Shown piece by piece: positions 42,106 through 50,607 of a stretch of 64,000 nucleotides of DNA (positions are counted from its first letter, which is position 1; every line of letters starts with the position of its first letter). The stretch covers positions 124,001 through 188,000 of the forward strand of contig NZ_JAQQKX010000007.1 in NCBI RefSeq assembly GCF_028550415.1, read 5' to 3'. Made by a program: the position numbers and the translations under genes. Under the pieces are notes generated by a model. It saw nothing but the letters and a program-made list of their open reading frames with translations, did no database searches and had not been told where the DNA came from. Origin of the DNA: Asticcacaulis aquaticus (GTDB lineage: Bacteria > Pseudomonadota > Alphaproteobacteria > Caulobacterales > Caulobacteraceae).

Positions 42106-43266
42106 ATGACCGACTTTCCGCATCTGACCTTCGCACACGGCGACGATATCGACGCCCTGCGCGACACGGTCGCCCGTTTCGCCGCCGCCGAAATCGCGCC
42201 GCTCGCGTCTGAGGCCGACCGCACGGATCAGTTCCCCATGTCGCTCTGGCGCGCCATGGGCGATCTCGGCGTGCTGGGCCTGACCGCGCCCGAAGACTAT
42301 GGCGGCGCGGCCATGGGCTACCTTGCCCACACCATCGCCATGGAGGAAATCTCGCGCGCCTCGGCCAGCGTCGGCCTCTCCTACGGCGCGCACTCCAACC
42401 TCTGCGTCAACCAGATCACCCGCAACGGCACCGAGACGCAGAAGGCCAAATACCTGCCGAAACTGATCAGCGGCGAACACGTCGGCGCGCTGGCCATGTC
42501 CGAGCCCGGGGCCGGGTCCGACGTCATGTCGATGCAGCTTCGCGCCGAACGCAAGGGCGACCGCTACGTGCTCAACGGCTCGAAAATGTGGATCACCAAC
42601 GGCCCCGACGCCGACGTGCTGGTCGTCTATGCCCGCACCGGCGAAGGCACGAAAGGCGTCACGGCGTTCCTGATCGAGAAGGGTTTCCCCGGCTTCTCCG
42701 TCGCGCAGAAGCTCGACAAGCTGGGGATGCGCGGCTCGCACACCGGCGAACTGGTTTTTGAGAATTGCGAAGTCCCCGCCGAGAATATCCTCGGTTCCGA
42801 AGGGCGCGGCGCAGGCGTCCTGATGTCGGGTCTCGACTACGAGCGCGTGGTGCTGTCCGGCGGCCCGCTGGGGATTATGCGGGCGTGTCTCGACGTGGTT
42901 ATCCCCTATGTGCATGAGCGCAAGCAGTTCGGCCAGTCCATCGGTACGTTTCAACTGATGCAGGGCAAGCTGGCCGATATGTACGCCACCTGGGGCGCGT
43001 GCCGGGCCTATGTCTATGCGGTGGCGCAGGCCTGCGACCGGGGCGAGACGACGCGCAAGGATGCGGCGGCCTGCATCCTCTACGCGGCGGAAAAGGCGAC
43101 CTGGATGGCGGGCGAAGCGATCCAGTGTCTGGGCGGCAACGGCTATGTCAATGAATATGCGACCGGGCGGCTGTGGCGCGACGCCAAGCTGTACGAGATC
43201 GGTGCAGGGACCAGCGAAATCAGGCGTATGCTGATCGGGCGCGAACTGTTCGAGGAGACGAAGTGA
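42106..43266 (+). CDS. liuA: Isovaleryl-CoA dehydrogenase
   Basis: 386 residues. Acyl-CoA dehydrogenase family: [45 protein letters not shown] is characteristic of isovaleryl-CoA dehydrogenase (in particular [14 protein letters not shown]), with [14 protein letters not shown] for FAD/substrate binding, [17 protein letters not shown] carrying the catalytic Glu (YERVVL), and the C-terminal [15 protein letters not shown]. Oxidises isovaleryl-CoA to 3-methylcrotonyl-CoA, step 3 of leucine breakdown, passing electrons to ETF. Third enzyme gene of the operon by gene order, flanked by family B repeats on both sides. Confidence 0.95.
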   Translation: MTDFPHLTFAHGDDIDALRDTVARFAAAEIAPLASEADRTDQFPMSLWRAMGDLGVLGLTAPEDYGGAAMGYLAHTIAMEEISRASASVGLSYGAHSNLCVNQITRNGTETQKAKYLPKLISGEHVGALAMSEPGAGSDVMSMQLRAERKGDRYVLNGSKMWITNGPDADVLVVYARTGEGTKGVTAFLIEKGFPGFSVAQKLDKLGMRGSHTGELVFENCEVPAENILGSEGRGAGVLMSGLDYERVVLSGGPLGIMRACLDVVIPYVHERKQFGQSIGTFQLMQGKLADMYATWGACRAYVYAVAQACDRGETTRKDAAACILYAAEKATWMAGEAIQCLGGNGYVNEYATGRLWRDAKLYEIGAGTSEIRRMLIGRELFEETK

Positions 43267-43278
43267 TGGCTGTTCTAA

Positions 43279-43386
43279 CCCCCTCTCCCCGTGGGGGAGA
43301 GGGCTGGGGTGAGGGGGGCGTGGCCCTGACGGTTTACCCCCTCACCCGGCCTTCGGCCACCCTCTCCCCCATGGGGCGAGGGGGTT
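43279..43386. repeat. Family B palindromic element, copy 9
   Basis: CCCTCTCCCCGTGGGGGAGAGGG, CTGGGGTGAGGGGGG, loop, TACCCCCTCACCCGG, CCCTCTCCCCCATGGGGCGAGGG. Begins 13 bp after the isovaleryl-CoA dehydrogenase stop. Confidence 0.9.
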
Positions 43387-43399
43387 TTGGTTCACGCGC

Positions 43400-44299
43400 A
43401 TGACCCGTCCGTCTCACGTCACCCTCTACGAAGTCGGGCCGCGCGACGGCTTGCAGGCCGAGAAAACCGCCGTCTCGACCACCGACAAGATCGCCCTCAT
43501 TGACCGCCTGTCGCAGACCGGTCTGCGCTTCATCGAAGTCGCCAGCTTCGTCTCGCCGAAATGGGTGCCGCAGATGGCCGATGCCTCGGACGTCTTAGCG
43601 GGCATCGCACGCCAGCCCTACGTCACCTACCCGGTCCTGACGCCGAACGCTCACGGCTATCAGGCCGCTATGGCTGCAAATGCCCAGAGCGTCGCCATCT
43701 TTGCCTCGGCGTCGGAGACCTTCAGCCGGAAGAACATCAACTGTTCGATCACTGAGAGCCTCGACCGGTTCGCGCCGGTGGCTGAAGCCGCGCGAAACGA
43801 CGGCACGGCTTTGCGCGGCTATGTGTCGTGCGTCGCCTTTTGCCCCTATGAGGGCCGCATCGCGCCCGCCGCCGTGGCCGAGGTCGTGGCGCGTCTGGCC
43901 GATATGGGTTGCTATGAAATCAGCCTCGGCGACACCATCGGCCGCGCCACGCCCGCCGATACCGAACGCCTGCTGGAAACCGTCCTGAACCGCGTCGAAG
44001 CGGCGAAACTGGCCGTGCATTTCCACGATACCTACGGTCAGGCCCTGGCCAATATTCTGACGTCGCTCGACTACGGCATCGCGACGGTGGACGCCTCGGT
44101 CGGCGGCTTGGGCGGCTGTCCCTACGCACCGGGGGCCAGCGGCAATGTGGCGACCGAAGACGTGCTCTATATGCTGAACGGGATGGAGATAGAGACCGGC
44201 GTCGATCTCGACCGGATCATCGACGCGGCGTGGTTTATCTCGGACATACTGGGCCGCCAGCCGCGCTCGAAAACCGCTATCGCGCTGGGCAGGCTCTAA
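43400..44299 (+). CDS. liuE: Hydroxymethylglutaryl-CoA lyase
   Basis: 299 residues. HMGL-like TIM barrel: EVGPRDGLQAEKTAVSTTDKIALIDRLSQTGLRFIEVASFVSPKWVPQM, with the metal-binding Asp of RDGLQ and the characteristic FVSPKWVPQM; later SAVSCVAFCPYEG-like, EISLGDTIGRATP and HFHDTYGQALAN (metal His pair), and the catalytic Cys loop GLGGCPYAPGASGN. Splits HMG-CoA to acetyl-CoA and acetoacetate, the last step of leucine degradation. Final gene of the operon, followed by a solitary family A hairpin. Confidence 0.95.
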   Translation: MTRPSHVTLYEVGPRDGLQAEKTAVSTTDKIALIDRLSQTGLRFIEVASFVSPKWVPQMADASDVLAGIARQPYVTYPVLTPNAHGYQAAMAANAQSVAIFASASETFSRKNINCSITESLDRFAPVAEAARNDGTALRGYVSCVAFCPYEGRIAPAAVAEVVARLADMGCYEISLGDTIGRATPADTERLLETVLNRVEAAKLAVHFHDTYGQALANILTSLDYGIATVDASVGGLGGCPYAPGASGNVATEDVLYMLNGMEIETGVDLDRIIDAAWFISDILGRQPRSKTAIALGRL

Positions 44300-44300
44300 T

Positions 44301-44330
44301 CATACCTCCCCGACAAGTCAGGGAGGTATG
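44301..44330. repeat. Family A solitary hairpin, copy 8
   Basis: Only the terminal unit CCTCCCCGACAAGTCAGGGAGG is present, immediately after the HMG-CoA lyase stop codon. Confidence 0.85.
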
Positions 44331-44334
44331 TAAT

Positions 44335-45123
44335 CTATATTCCCGCCACCTTCATGTGGCGACCGAAGACCTGCGTCCAGTAATAGCGATAAGGCTGGGT
44401 TTCGGTGCCGACCGGCTGGTCGTCGGGATCGTAGATATAGCCGATACCGACCTCTTCATAGCCACAGTTGAGGATATTGGCGCGGTGGCCGGGACTGTTC
44501 ATCCAGCCGGTGACGATTTCCGCCGGCGTCGGTTGTCCGGCACCGATATTCTCACCCAGAAGGGTGTAGATATAGCCCGTATCCTTGACGCGGTCCTTCA
44601 GCTTTATGCCGTCATTGCCGTAGTGGTAGAAGTAGTTCTGCTGCGACATCGACAGGCTCTGGCGCTGGGCCGCCTGCATCAGCTTTTCGTTGATCCTCAC
44701 CTCGCCGCAGCCCGCCTTGGCGCGCTCGACATTGATCAAGGCGACCACCGTCACCGCCCGCTGGCGGGCATCGTCGTCGATCAGATAGGTGATGGCGTTG
44801 ATCACCGGTCCCAACGGTTGGGGCGCCGGTTTTGGCGGCAGGGCGTCGGTCGACGAGGCGTCGACCTTCTTCGGCGGCTGGATCGTGGTCTTTCCCGGCG
44901 TCTTGCCGGCGGGCTTCTTGATCGGCGGCTTAACCGGCGCTTTGGGGGGCAGTTTGGGGGGCGCGACGGCTTCGGGGATCAGGTCCGGCAGGGCGGGCTG
45001 CGCCTGCCATTGCAGGGCGTCGACCAGGGCTTCGGCCTCGGTCCGCACGATCATTTCCTGCGCCGGGGCTATCCCCGCACCGGCGGCCCAAAGCACCGCA
45101 GCCATTAACATCAGCCGTTTCAT
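44335..45123 (-). CDS. Exported CAP-domain (SCP/PR1-like) protein A
   Basis: 262 residues. Signal peptide (RLMLMAAVLWAAGAGIAPAQ), a Pro/Lys-rich linker (about 55-110, PPKLPPKAPVKPPIKKPAGK), then a CAP domain at about 130-262 with INVERAKAGCGEVRINEKLMQAAQRQSLSMSQQ, GENIGAGQ, GWMNSPGHRANILNCGYEEVGIGY (the S(P)GHR.NIL core) and YYWTQVFG. CAP proteins are often extracytoplasmic and of diverse function. A second, very similar gene lies upstream, so this is a tandem duplication. Convergent with the leucine operon. Confidence 0.9.
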   Translation of the reverse strand: MKRLMLMAAVLWAAGAGIAPAQEMIVRTEAEALVDALQWQAQPALPDLIPEAVAPPKLPPKAPVKPPIKKPAGKTPGKTTIQPPKKVDASSTDALPPKPAPQPLGPVINAITYLIDDDARQRAVTVVALINVERAKAGCGEVRINEKLMQAAQRQSLSMSQQNYFYHYGNDGIKLKDRVKDTGYIYTLLGENIGAGQPTPAEIVTGWMNSPGHRANILNCGYEEVGIGYIYDPDDQPVGTETQPYRYYWTQVFGRHMKVAGI

Positions 45124-45246
45124 AATGTCGCCCCGAAAGTCCCAAAAGAACCATAGGCGAATTTCACGGAACGCCGCTACCCCAAAATAGCATATGTCGG
45201 CATTTGTAAGACTCGAAAATCATCGCCTCCCCAACAGGAGGTAAGA

Positions 45247-45948
45247 CTATCTGCCTGCGATCTTGATGTGACGCCCAAACACCTGCGTCCAGTAATATTT
45301 GTACGGCAGGGCCTGACCATCGATCGGCGTGTCGTCGGCCTGATAGACGAAGCCTATGCCTATGTCCTCATAGGCGCAGTTGAGGATATTGGCGCGGTGG
45401 CCGGGGCTGTGCATCCAGTTGTCGACGATCTGCGCCGGGGTGGCCTGACCGGCTCCGATATTCTCGCCCAGCAAGGTGTATAGATACCCCGAGTCATCGA
45501 CACGGTTCTTCAGTTTCACCCCGTCGGCGGTATAGTGATAGAAATAGTCCTGCTGCGCCATCGACAGGCTCTGGCGCTGCGCCGCCTGCATCAGGTTCTC
45601 GCTGAGGGCCAGCGCCGGGCACCCGGCCCGACCGCGTTCGGCATTGACCATGTCCAGCACGCTGAGGGCATAGGCGCGGGCCTGATCGTCGATGGTGTAG
45701 GCGGTTTTCGGCGTCCGCAGGAGCGTGTCGCTCAGGGCGGGGCTTTTGACGACCGTATTGACGCGCCTGTATTTCTCTGTCGGGGATTTTTCGACTGGCG
45801 GCGCGGCCGTACCGAACAGAGCGGCCACCGCCGCATCGGCATTGGGGTCCAGCTTCTGAACCGTCTCACCCGCTAAAACCGGTCCCGCGCATATCAAAAG
45901 ACCGGCCAAAAGACTGGCCATAAGCCCGCCCAAACGCTTTACTGTCAT
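45247..45948 (-). CDS. Exported CAP-domain (SCP/PR1-like) protein B
   Basis: 233 residues from the ATG at 45948. Signal peptide (GGLMASLLAGLLICAGPVLA), a short linker, then the same CAP domain as its neighbour: MVNAERGRAGCPALALSENLMQAAQRQSLSMAQQDYFYHY, GENIGAGQ, NWMHSPGHRANILNCAYEDIGIGFVY and YYWTQVFGRHIKIAG. It lacks the long Pro/Lys linker of protein A. Its start is 2 residues after a cluster of upstream codons that are not family-like. The pair is separated by 123 bp and probably transcribed independently or as a unit; function unknown. Confidence 0.9.
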   Translation of the reverse strand: MTVKRLGGLMASLLAGLLICAGPVLAGETVQKLDPNADAAVAALFGTAAPPVEKSPTEKYRRVNTVVKSPALSDTLLRTPKTAYTIDDQARAYALSVLDMVNAERGRAGCPALALSENLMQAAQRQSLSMAQQDYFYHYTADGVKLKNRVDDSGYLYTLLGENIGAGQATPAQIVDNWMHSPGHRANILNCAYEDIGIGFVYQADDTPIDGQALPYKYYWTQVFGRHIKIAGR

Positions 45949-46046
45949 GAGTCTGTCCCGCCCGCGGCGGTGTCCATCTCCGCCGGGTCCGACCATGATT
46001 AGGCCGCAGAGATTAAGCCGTCCCTAAGAAACGTCTTTAAGCCGGC

Positions 46047-46928
46047 TTAACCGTGATCCCTGAGATAGGGCATCATGACCGAGAAATCCCGGGCGGCAAA
46101 ACCGTCCGCGCACAGGGCCTCGTACATGGCCCGCGCCAGCGTCCCCAGCGGCGTATGCGCCCCATTATCCTCCGCGGCTCCGACCGCCAGATTGAGGTCC
46201 TTGAGCATCAGGGCCGCCGTAAACCCCGCCTGATAATCGCGATTGGCGGGCGACGACGGCAACGGACCGGGTACCGGACAATAGTCGGTCAGGGCCCAGT
46301 TGCGCCCGGACGCCTTCGAGGCGATGTCGAAAAAGACCTGAGCCTCCAGACCCAGCTTTTCGGCCAGACCGAAGGCCTCGCAGGTGCCGATCATGCTGAT
46401 CCCCAGCAGCAGGTTGTTGCAGATCTTGGCCGCCTGACCGGCGCCGGAGGCTCCGGCATGGATCACCGCCTTGCCCATCGCCGACAGGAGCGGTTCGCCG
46501 CGCGCAAAGGCTTGCACCGTGCCGCCGCACATGAAGGTCAGGGCCCCCGCCTTCGCCGCCGCCACGCCGCCGGAGACCGGGGCGTCGAGCATGGCCAGAC
46601 CGGCGTCCTGCGCGGCCTGAGCGACTTCACGCGCGGCACCGACATCGATGGTCGAGCAGTCGATCAGCAGGGCAGAGGCCGGTGCGGCGCGGCGGGCGAT
46701 ATCATGCACCTGACGGACGTGCGCGGCGGCGGGCAGCATGGTGATGACGGCCCCCGCCCCTTCGCAGGCCTCGGCGACGGACAGAGTGCGGATCGCCCCG
46801 GCCCCCTGCGCCTCGGCCACGGCGCTTTCATCGAGGTCGAAGGCGCGCACCGTGTGACCGGCCCGGACAAGGTTGACGGCCATGCCCGACCCCATATGGC
46901 CAAGCCCGATAAAGGCGACGGTGGTCAT
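46047..46928 (-). CDS. mmsB: 3-hydroxyisobutyrate dehydrogenase
   Basis: 293 residues. NAD-binding GLGHMGSGMA at 8-17, the substrate-binding DAPVSGGVAAAKAGALTFMCGG motif near 115 and the catalytic Lys in GAGQAAKICNNLLL, a canonical beta-hydroxyacid dehydrogenase. With the two neighbours upstream (hydrolase and acyl-CoA dehydrogenase) it fits valine degradation, oxidising 3-hydroxyisobutyrate to methylmalonate semialdehyde. The next enzyme, MmsA, is not in the window. AAAGGG lies upstream of the ATG; a family A repeat fills the 193-bp gap to the hydrolase gene. Confidence 0.92.
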   Translation of the reverse strand: MTTVAFIGLGHMGSGMAVNLVRAGHTVRAFDLDESAVAEAQGAGAIRTLSVAEACEGAGAVITMLPAAAHVRQVHDIARRAAPASALLIDCSTIDVGAAREVAQAAQDAGLAMLDAPVSGGVAAAKAGALTFMCGGTVQAFARGEPLLSAMGKAVIHAGASGAGQAAKICNNLLLGISMIGTCEAFGLAEKLGLEAQVFFDIASKASGRNWALTDYCPVPGPLPSSPANRDYQAGFTAALMLKDLNLAVGAAEDNGAHTPLGTLARAMYEALCADGFAARDFSVMMPYLRDHG

Positions 46929-46940
46929 GAGCTACCCTTT

Positions 46941-47113
46941 CATACCTCCCCATCTTTGATGGGGAGGGGGACCGCACGAGCCGACGAAGTCGGTGAGATG
47001 TGGTGGTGGGGTCCTTGCTTACGTACAGTGGTAACCATTGAAACACCGTAAGACACCCCACCACCACTCGCTCCGCTCGCGGTCCCCCTCCCCGCCAAAG
47101 GCAGGGAGGTATA
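46941..47113. repeat. Family A palindromic element, copy 9
   Basis: CCTCCCCATCTTTGATGGGGAGG, GGTGGTGGGG / CCCCACCACC, CTCCCCGCCAAAGGCAGGGAGG. Between mmsB and the hydrolase gene, both minus-strand. Confidence 0.9.
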
Positions 47114-47121
47114 GATAAAAA

Positions 47122-48171
47122 TCACGCGTACAATTCCCGCTCCAGCGGCCGGAATACCGCCTCGACGCTGGTCGCCGAGACACAGCCGATGGCGTGCGGA
47201 TTCCATTGCGGCGAATGGTCCTTGTCCTCCAGCACGGCGCGCACCCCTTCGAGGAAATCGTGGCTCTGGCAGACGCGCGAGGCGATGCGGTATTCCATCT
47301 GCATCACGTCCTCGAACGTCTCCATCTGACGTCCTTCGCGCAGTTGCCTGAGCGTCACGCTCATCGAGAACGGCGAACGCGTCGCCATGACCTCGCCCTG
47401 ATGCTGCGCCCAGTCGCTGTCCTCCAGCTTGAGCGCAATGGCGATATCGGCCAGAGTCGCCTTGCCGAAGATACGGTTGATCGCCTCTTCGTGCTCCGCA
47501 TAGGACGGCGCACCGACAGGCCGGTCGTACCGGTGCAGGATATTGTCGATATCACCGCCCTTGAGCAATTCCGCTTTCAGGTCAGGTAGATCAGTGCTGG
47601 AAACATAATGGGTGGCAATGCCCGCCGCCTTGACCTCAGGTCCTTTCAGCCGCGCCCCGGTCAGGGCCAGCCACGTTCCCAGTTCCCCGTCAAGTCTTGG
47701 CAAAAACCAGCCGCCACCGACATCGGGAAACAGACCGATCCCGGTTTCCGGCATGGCGAACAGGGTATTGTCGGTGGCGATGCGGTGCGAACCGTGGACC
47801 GAGATACCAACGCCGCCGCCCATAGTCACCCCGTCCATCAGGGCGACGAAGGGTTTAGGGAAATTTTTGATCAGGGTGTTGAGCCGGTATTCGGTGCGGA
47901 AAAACGCCCGCGCCGCGACCCCGTCGCCACGCCCGGACACCGCCACGGCGCGGATATCACCCCCGGCGCAGAAACCGCGCCCGACGGCATGATCCAGAAC
48001 GACATAGGCCACGCCCTCGTCATCGGCCCAGCGGCTGAGCGCCTCGGCCATGTCGCGGCACATGTCGGTGGTCAGGGCATTGAGCGCCTGGGGCCGGTTG
48101 AGCGTCAGCCGCCCGACGCCATTCTCAACCCGCACCAGAAGCGGTCTTTCCGCGACGATCACGCTGTCCAT
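47122..48171 (-). CDS. 3-hydroxyisobutyryl-CoA hydrolase
   Basis: 349 residues. Crotonase fold of the hydrolase branch: VGRLTLNRPQALNALTTDM, the oxyanion hole GRGFCAGGDIRAVA (GGDIRAV is characteristic of HIBCH), FVALMDGVTMGGGVGISVHGSHRIATDNTLFAMPETGIGLFPDVGG (core AMPET.IG.FPDVG), and the C-terminal CQSHDFLEGVRAVLEDKDHSPQW (RA.L.DKD..P.W). Valine degradation step after isobutyryl-CoA dehydrogenation. Downstream of the acyl-CoA dehydrogenase gene with a 105-bp gap that carries a 13-bp direct repeat. Confidence 0.94.
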   Translation of the reverse strand: MDSVIVAERPLLVRVENGVGRLTLNRPQALNALTTDMCRDMAEALSRWADDEGVAYVVLDHAVGRGFCAGGDIRAVAVSGRGDGVAARAFFRTEYRLNTLIKNFPKPFVALMDGVTMGGGVGISVHGSHRIATDNTLFAMPETGIGLFPDVGGGWFLPRLDGELGTWLALTGARLKGPEVKAAGIATHYVSSTDLPDLKAELLKGGDIDNILHRYDRPVGAPSYAEHEEAINRIFGKATLADIAIALKLEDSDWAQHQGEVMATRSPFSMSVTLRQLREGRQMETFEDVMQMEYRIASRVCQSHDFLEGVRAVLEDKDHSPQWNPHAIGCVSATSVEAVFRPLERELYA

Positions 48172-48206
48172 CCGTTGGTCTCCTGTCGTCCTTTATCGCT
48201 TTTTTA

Positions 48207-48232
48207 TTGCGCAGCATTTTTGTGCAGCATTT
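48207..48232. promoter_or_regulatory. Tandem 13-bp direct repeat upstream of the hydrolase gene
   Basis: TTGYGCAGCATTT occurs twice head to tail (48207-48219 and 48220-48232), differing at one base, in the 105-bp gap before the 3-hydroxyisobutyryl-CoA hydrolase start at 48171. Direct repeats with this spacing suit a regulator binding one face of the helix at slightly more than one turn; the protein is unknown. Confidence 0.4.
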
Positions 48233-48276
48233 TGACAGACAATCACAAAACGCGAGTCTTTGGAATCCCTTTTTAG

Positions 48277-49389
48277 TTAACCTATGAGGCTCCGCGCGAT
48301 GATCACCCGCATGATTTCATTCGTCCCTTCAAGGATTTGATGCACCCTCAGATCGCGCACGATGCGTTCGACGCCATAGTCGTGCAGATAGCCGTAACCG
48401 CCGTGAATCTGCAGCGCGTCATTGGCAACCCTGAAGGCCGTATCGGTGACGAAGCGCTTGGCCATGGCGCACCATTTCGTCGCGTCCGCCGCGCCCTCGT
48501 CCAGCTTCTGAGCTGCCGCATAGAGCAGGGCGCGCGCCGCCTGAAGCTCGGTTTCCATGTCGGCCAGCCGGAACTGCGTCATCTGAAATTCATCCAGCCG
48601 TTTGCCGAATTGCTGACGATCGTGGGCATAACGCAGCGCCCGGTCGAGCGCATCCTGCGCCCCGCCCAGCGCGCAAGCGGCGATGTTCAGCCGCCCGCCG
48701 TCGAGCCCCTTCATGGCGAATTTGAAGCCCTCGCCTTCCGCACCGAGGCGGTTTTCAGCGGGAATACGCACACCGTCGAACATGACCTGCCGCGTCGGCT
48801 GGGCGTTCCAGCCCATCTTGTGCTCATTGGCCCCGAAACTGAGACCCGGCGTCGCTTTTTCGACCAGAAAGGCCGAAATTCCGGCGTCGGCCCGGGCCAT
48901 GACGACGTACAGGTCCGACGCGCCCGCTCCGGAGATAAAGGCCTTGGAGCCGTTCAGGACATAGGCCTCGCCATCGCGCGTAGCCGTGGTTTTCATCGCC
49001 GCCGCGTCCGACCCAGAGCCCGGTTCGGTCAGGCAGTAGCTGGCGATCAGGTCCATGTTCACAAGCCGCGGGATCCACCGTGCTCGCTGATCCTCGCGGC
49101 CGAACGCATCGACCATCCAGGTGCACATATTGTGGATCGACAGAAAGGCCGCCGTGGCGATGCAACCCTGCGCCAGTTGCTCGAAAATCAGCACGCCGTC
49201 GTGCCGCGTCAGGCCGGAGCCGCCGTGGTCCTCACGCGTATAGATGGCCGCGAACCCCAGCGCCGCCGCTTCGCGCAGCGTATCGACGGGGAAATGCTTT
49301 TGCGCATCCCATTCCCCGGCGAAGGGCCTCAGACACTCAGCGGCAAAGGCCTGCGCGGTATCGATGATCAGTTGCTGTTCGTGGGTCAT
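48277..49389 (-). CDS. Acyl-CoA dehydrogenase, probably isobutyryl-CoA dehydrogenase
   Basis: 370 residues from the ATG at 49389. Family motifs: GVLIFEQLAQGCIATAAFLSIHNMCTWMVDAFG, ASYCLTEPGSGSDAAAMKT for substrate/FAD binding, FNGSKAFISGAGASDLYVVMAR-like, GGRLNIAACALGGAQDALDRAL and the C-terminal LEGTNEIMRVIIARSL, where the Glu of LEGTNE is the catalytic base of this subgroup. The SIHNMC...MGW pattern resembles ACAD8-type isobutyryl-CoA dehydrogenases. Head of a valine-degradation gene set. Upstream in-frame codons derive from a family B repeat and are excluded. Confidence 0.9.
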   Translation of the reverse strand: MTHEQQLIIDTAQAFAAECLRPFAGEWDAQKHFPVDTLREAAALGFAAIYTREDHGGSGLTRHDGVLIFEQLAQGCIATAAFLSIHNMCTWMVDAFGREDQRARWIPRLVNMDLIASYCLTEPGSGSDAAAMKTTATRDGEAYVLNGSKAFISGAGASDLYVVMARADAGISAFLVEKATPGLSFGANEHKMGWNAQPTRQVMFDGVRIPAENRLGAEGEGFKFAMKGLDGGRLNIAACALGGAQDALDRALRYAHDRQQFGKRLDEFQMTQFRLADMETELQAARALLYAAAQKLDEGAADATKWCAMAKRFVTDTAFRVANDALQIHGGYGYLHDYGVERIVRDLRVHQILEGTNEIMRVIIARSLIG

Positions 49390-49403
49390 GTATCGCCTGT
49401 ACT

Positions 49404-49566
49404 TTCCCTCGCCCCAATGGGGTATAGCGCCAGCGAAAGTATAGCTTTCGCCAGCGGTGGGTGGCTGAAGCGTAGCGAAAGCCGGGTGAGGGGGAGTCAA
49501 GCGCACCGTCTGCAGCCCCCTCACCCTGCGCTTCGCGCATCCCTCTCCCCATGGGGGCGAGGGAGA
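49404..49566. repeat. Family B palindromic element, copy 10, with nested hairpin module
   Basis: CCCTCGCCCCAATGGGG, nested hairpin gccagcgaaagtatagctttcgc, AAAGCCGGGTGAGGGGGA, loop, CCCCCTCACCCTGCGC, CCCTCTCCCCATGGGGGCGAGGG. Between leucine dehydrogenase and the acyl-CoA dehydrogenase. Confidence 0.9.
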
Positions 49567-50607
49567 TTAAACACGCACCATCTTGGCCCGCGCCAGAGTA
49601 TCGGCCACGTCCTGCGTCAGCCGATGTTCCTTGCGCGCGCGGTCGAAAATATCGTGCAGACGCGGCCCGATGGCCTCGATCTGCGCGTCGATGGCAGCGG
49701 GGTCGTTCTGTTCGTGATACTCCGCCGAAACCGCGATGATACCCCCGGCATTGATGACGTAATCCGGCGCATAAAGCACACCGCGACGCTGCAATACGGC
49801 CCCGGCTTCGGCTGTCGACAGCTGGTTATTGGCGGCCCCGGCGACGATCCCGGCGCGCAGCCCTTCGGCCACCTCCGGCGTGATGATACCGCCCAGAGCG
49901 CACGGCGCGACGACATCGGCTTCGACGGTCAGGATGTCTTTGACATCAACGACTTCGGCACCGTAACGGTCGATCATCTCTTCGGTGCGCACCGCATTGA
50001 TATCGGCGACGATCAGTTTCGCACCGCGCTCATAGAGTTCATCGCACAGATAACCGCCGACGTGACCGAGCCCCTGCACGGCAATGCGCAAACCGTCGAG
50101 GGAGTCACGATTCAGCCGCGCCTTGACCGCCGCCTCGATACCGATGCGCACCCCGCGCGCAGTGAACGGCGACGGATCGCCGCCGACCTGACCCTTGACC
50201 TTCGCCAGACCGGATACGTAACGGGTTTCGCGCGCCACGACCATCATGTCGGCCACGCCGACGCCAACGTCTTCGGCGGTGATATATTGCCCGCCGAGGC
50301 TATCGACCGCGCGACCGAAAGCGGCGAACACGGCCTCGCGGTTATGCGGCTCGACCGGCCCCATGATGACCGCTTTACCACCGCCGAAGGGCAGGTCGGC
50401 CATGGCGTTCTTGTAGCTCATGCCCCGCGACAGACGCAGGGCATCCGTCCGCGCCTCCGACGCCCCGGCATAGGTCCACAGACGGCAGCCACCCGCCGCC
50501 GGGCCGCGCGCGGTCGAATGGATGGCGATGATCGCCTTCAGGCCCGTCTCAGGGTCGTTGACATCGACGACCTTTTCGTGAGCGTCGAAAGCGGGCAGAT
50601 CAAACAT
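49567..50607 (-). CDS. Leucine/branched-chain amino acid dehydrogenase
   Basis: 346 residues from the ATG at 50607. Glu/Leu/Phe/Val dehydrogenase family: IHSTARGPAAGGCR near 35, RLSRGMSYKNAMADLPFGGGKAVI with the catalytic Lys, a Rossmann VQGLGHVGGYL near 185 and YVINAGGII near 300. The lack of hexamer-type glutamate dehydrogenase features and the presence of GPA.GGCR point to leucine dehydrogenase. Deaminates leucine, valine and isoleucine to 2-oxoacids with NAD. The start overlaps the end of the upstream ferredoxin oxidoreductase gene by 8 bp, showing co-translation. Confidence 0.92.
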   Translation of the reverse strand: MFDLPAFDAHEKVVDVNDPETGLKAIIAIHSTARGPAAGGCRLWTYAGASEARTDALRLSRGMSYKNAMADLPFGGGKAVIMGPVEPHNREAVFAAFGRAVDSLGGQYITAEDVGVGVADMMVVARETRYVSGLAKVKGQVGGDPSPFTARGVRIGIEAAVKARLNRDSLDGLRIAVQGLGHVGGYLCDELYERGAKLIVADINAVRTEEMIDRYGAEVVDVKDILTVEADVVAPCALGGIITPEVAEGLRAGIVAGAANNQLSTAEAGAVLQRRGVLYAPDYVINAGGIIAVSAEYHEQNDPAAIDAQIEAIGPRLHDIFDRARKEHRLTQDVADTLARAKMVRV

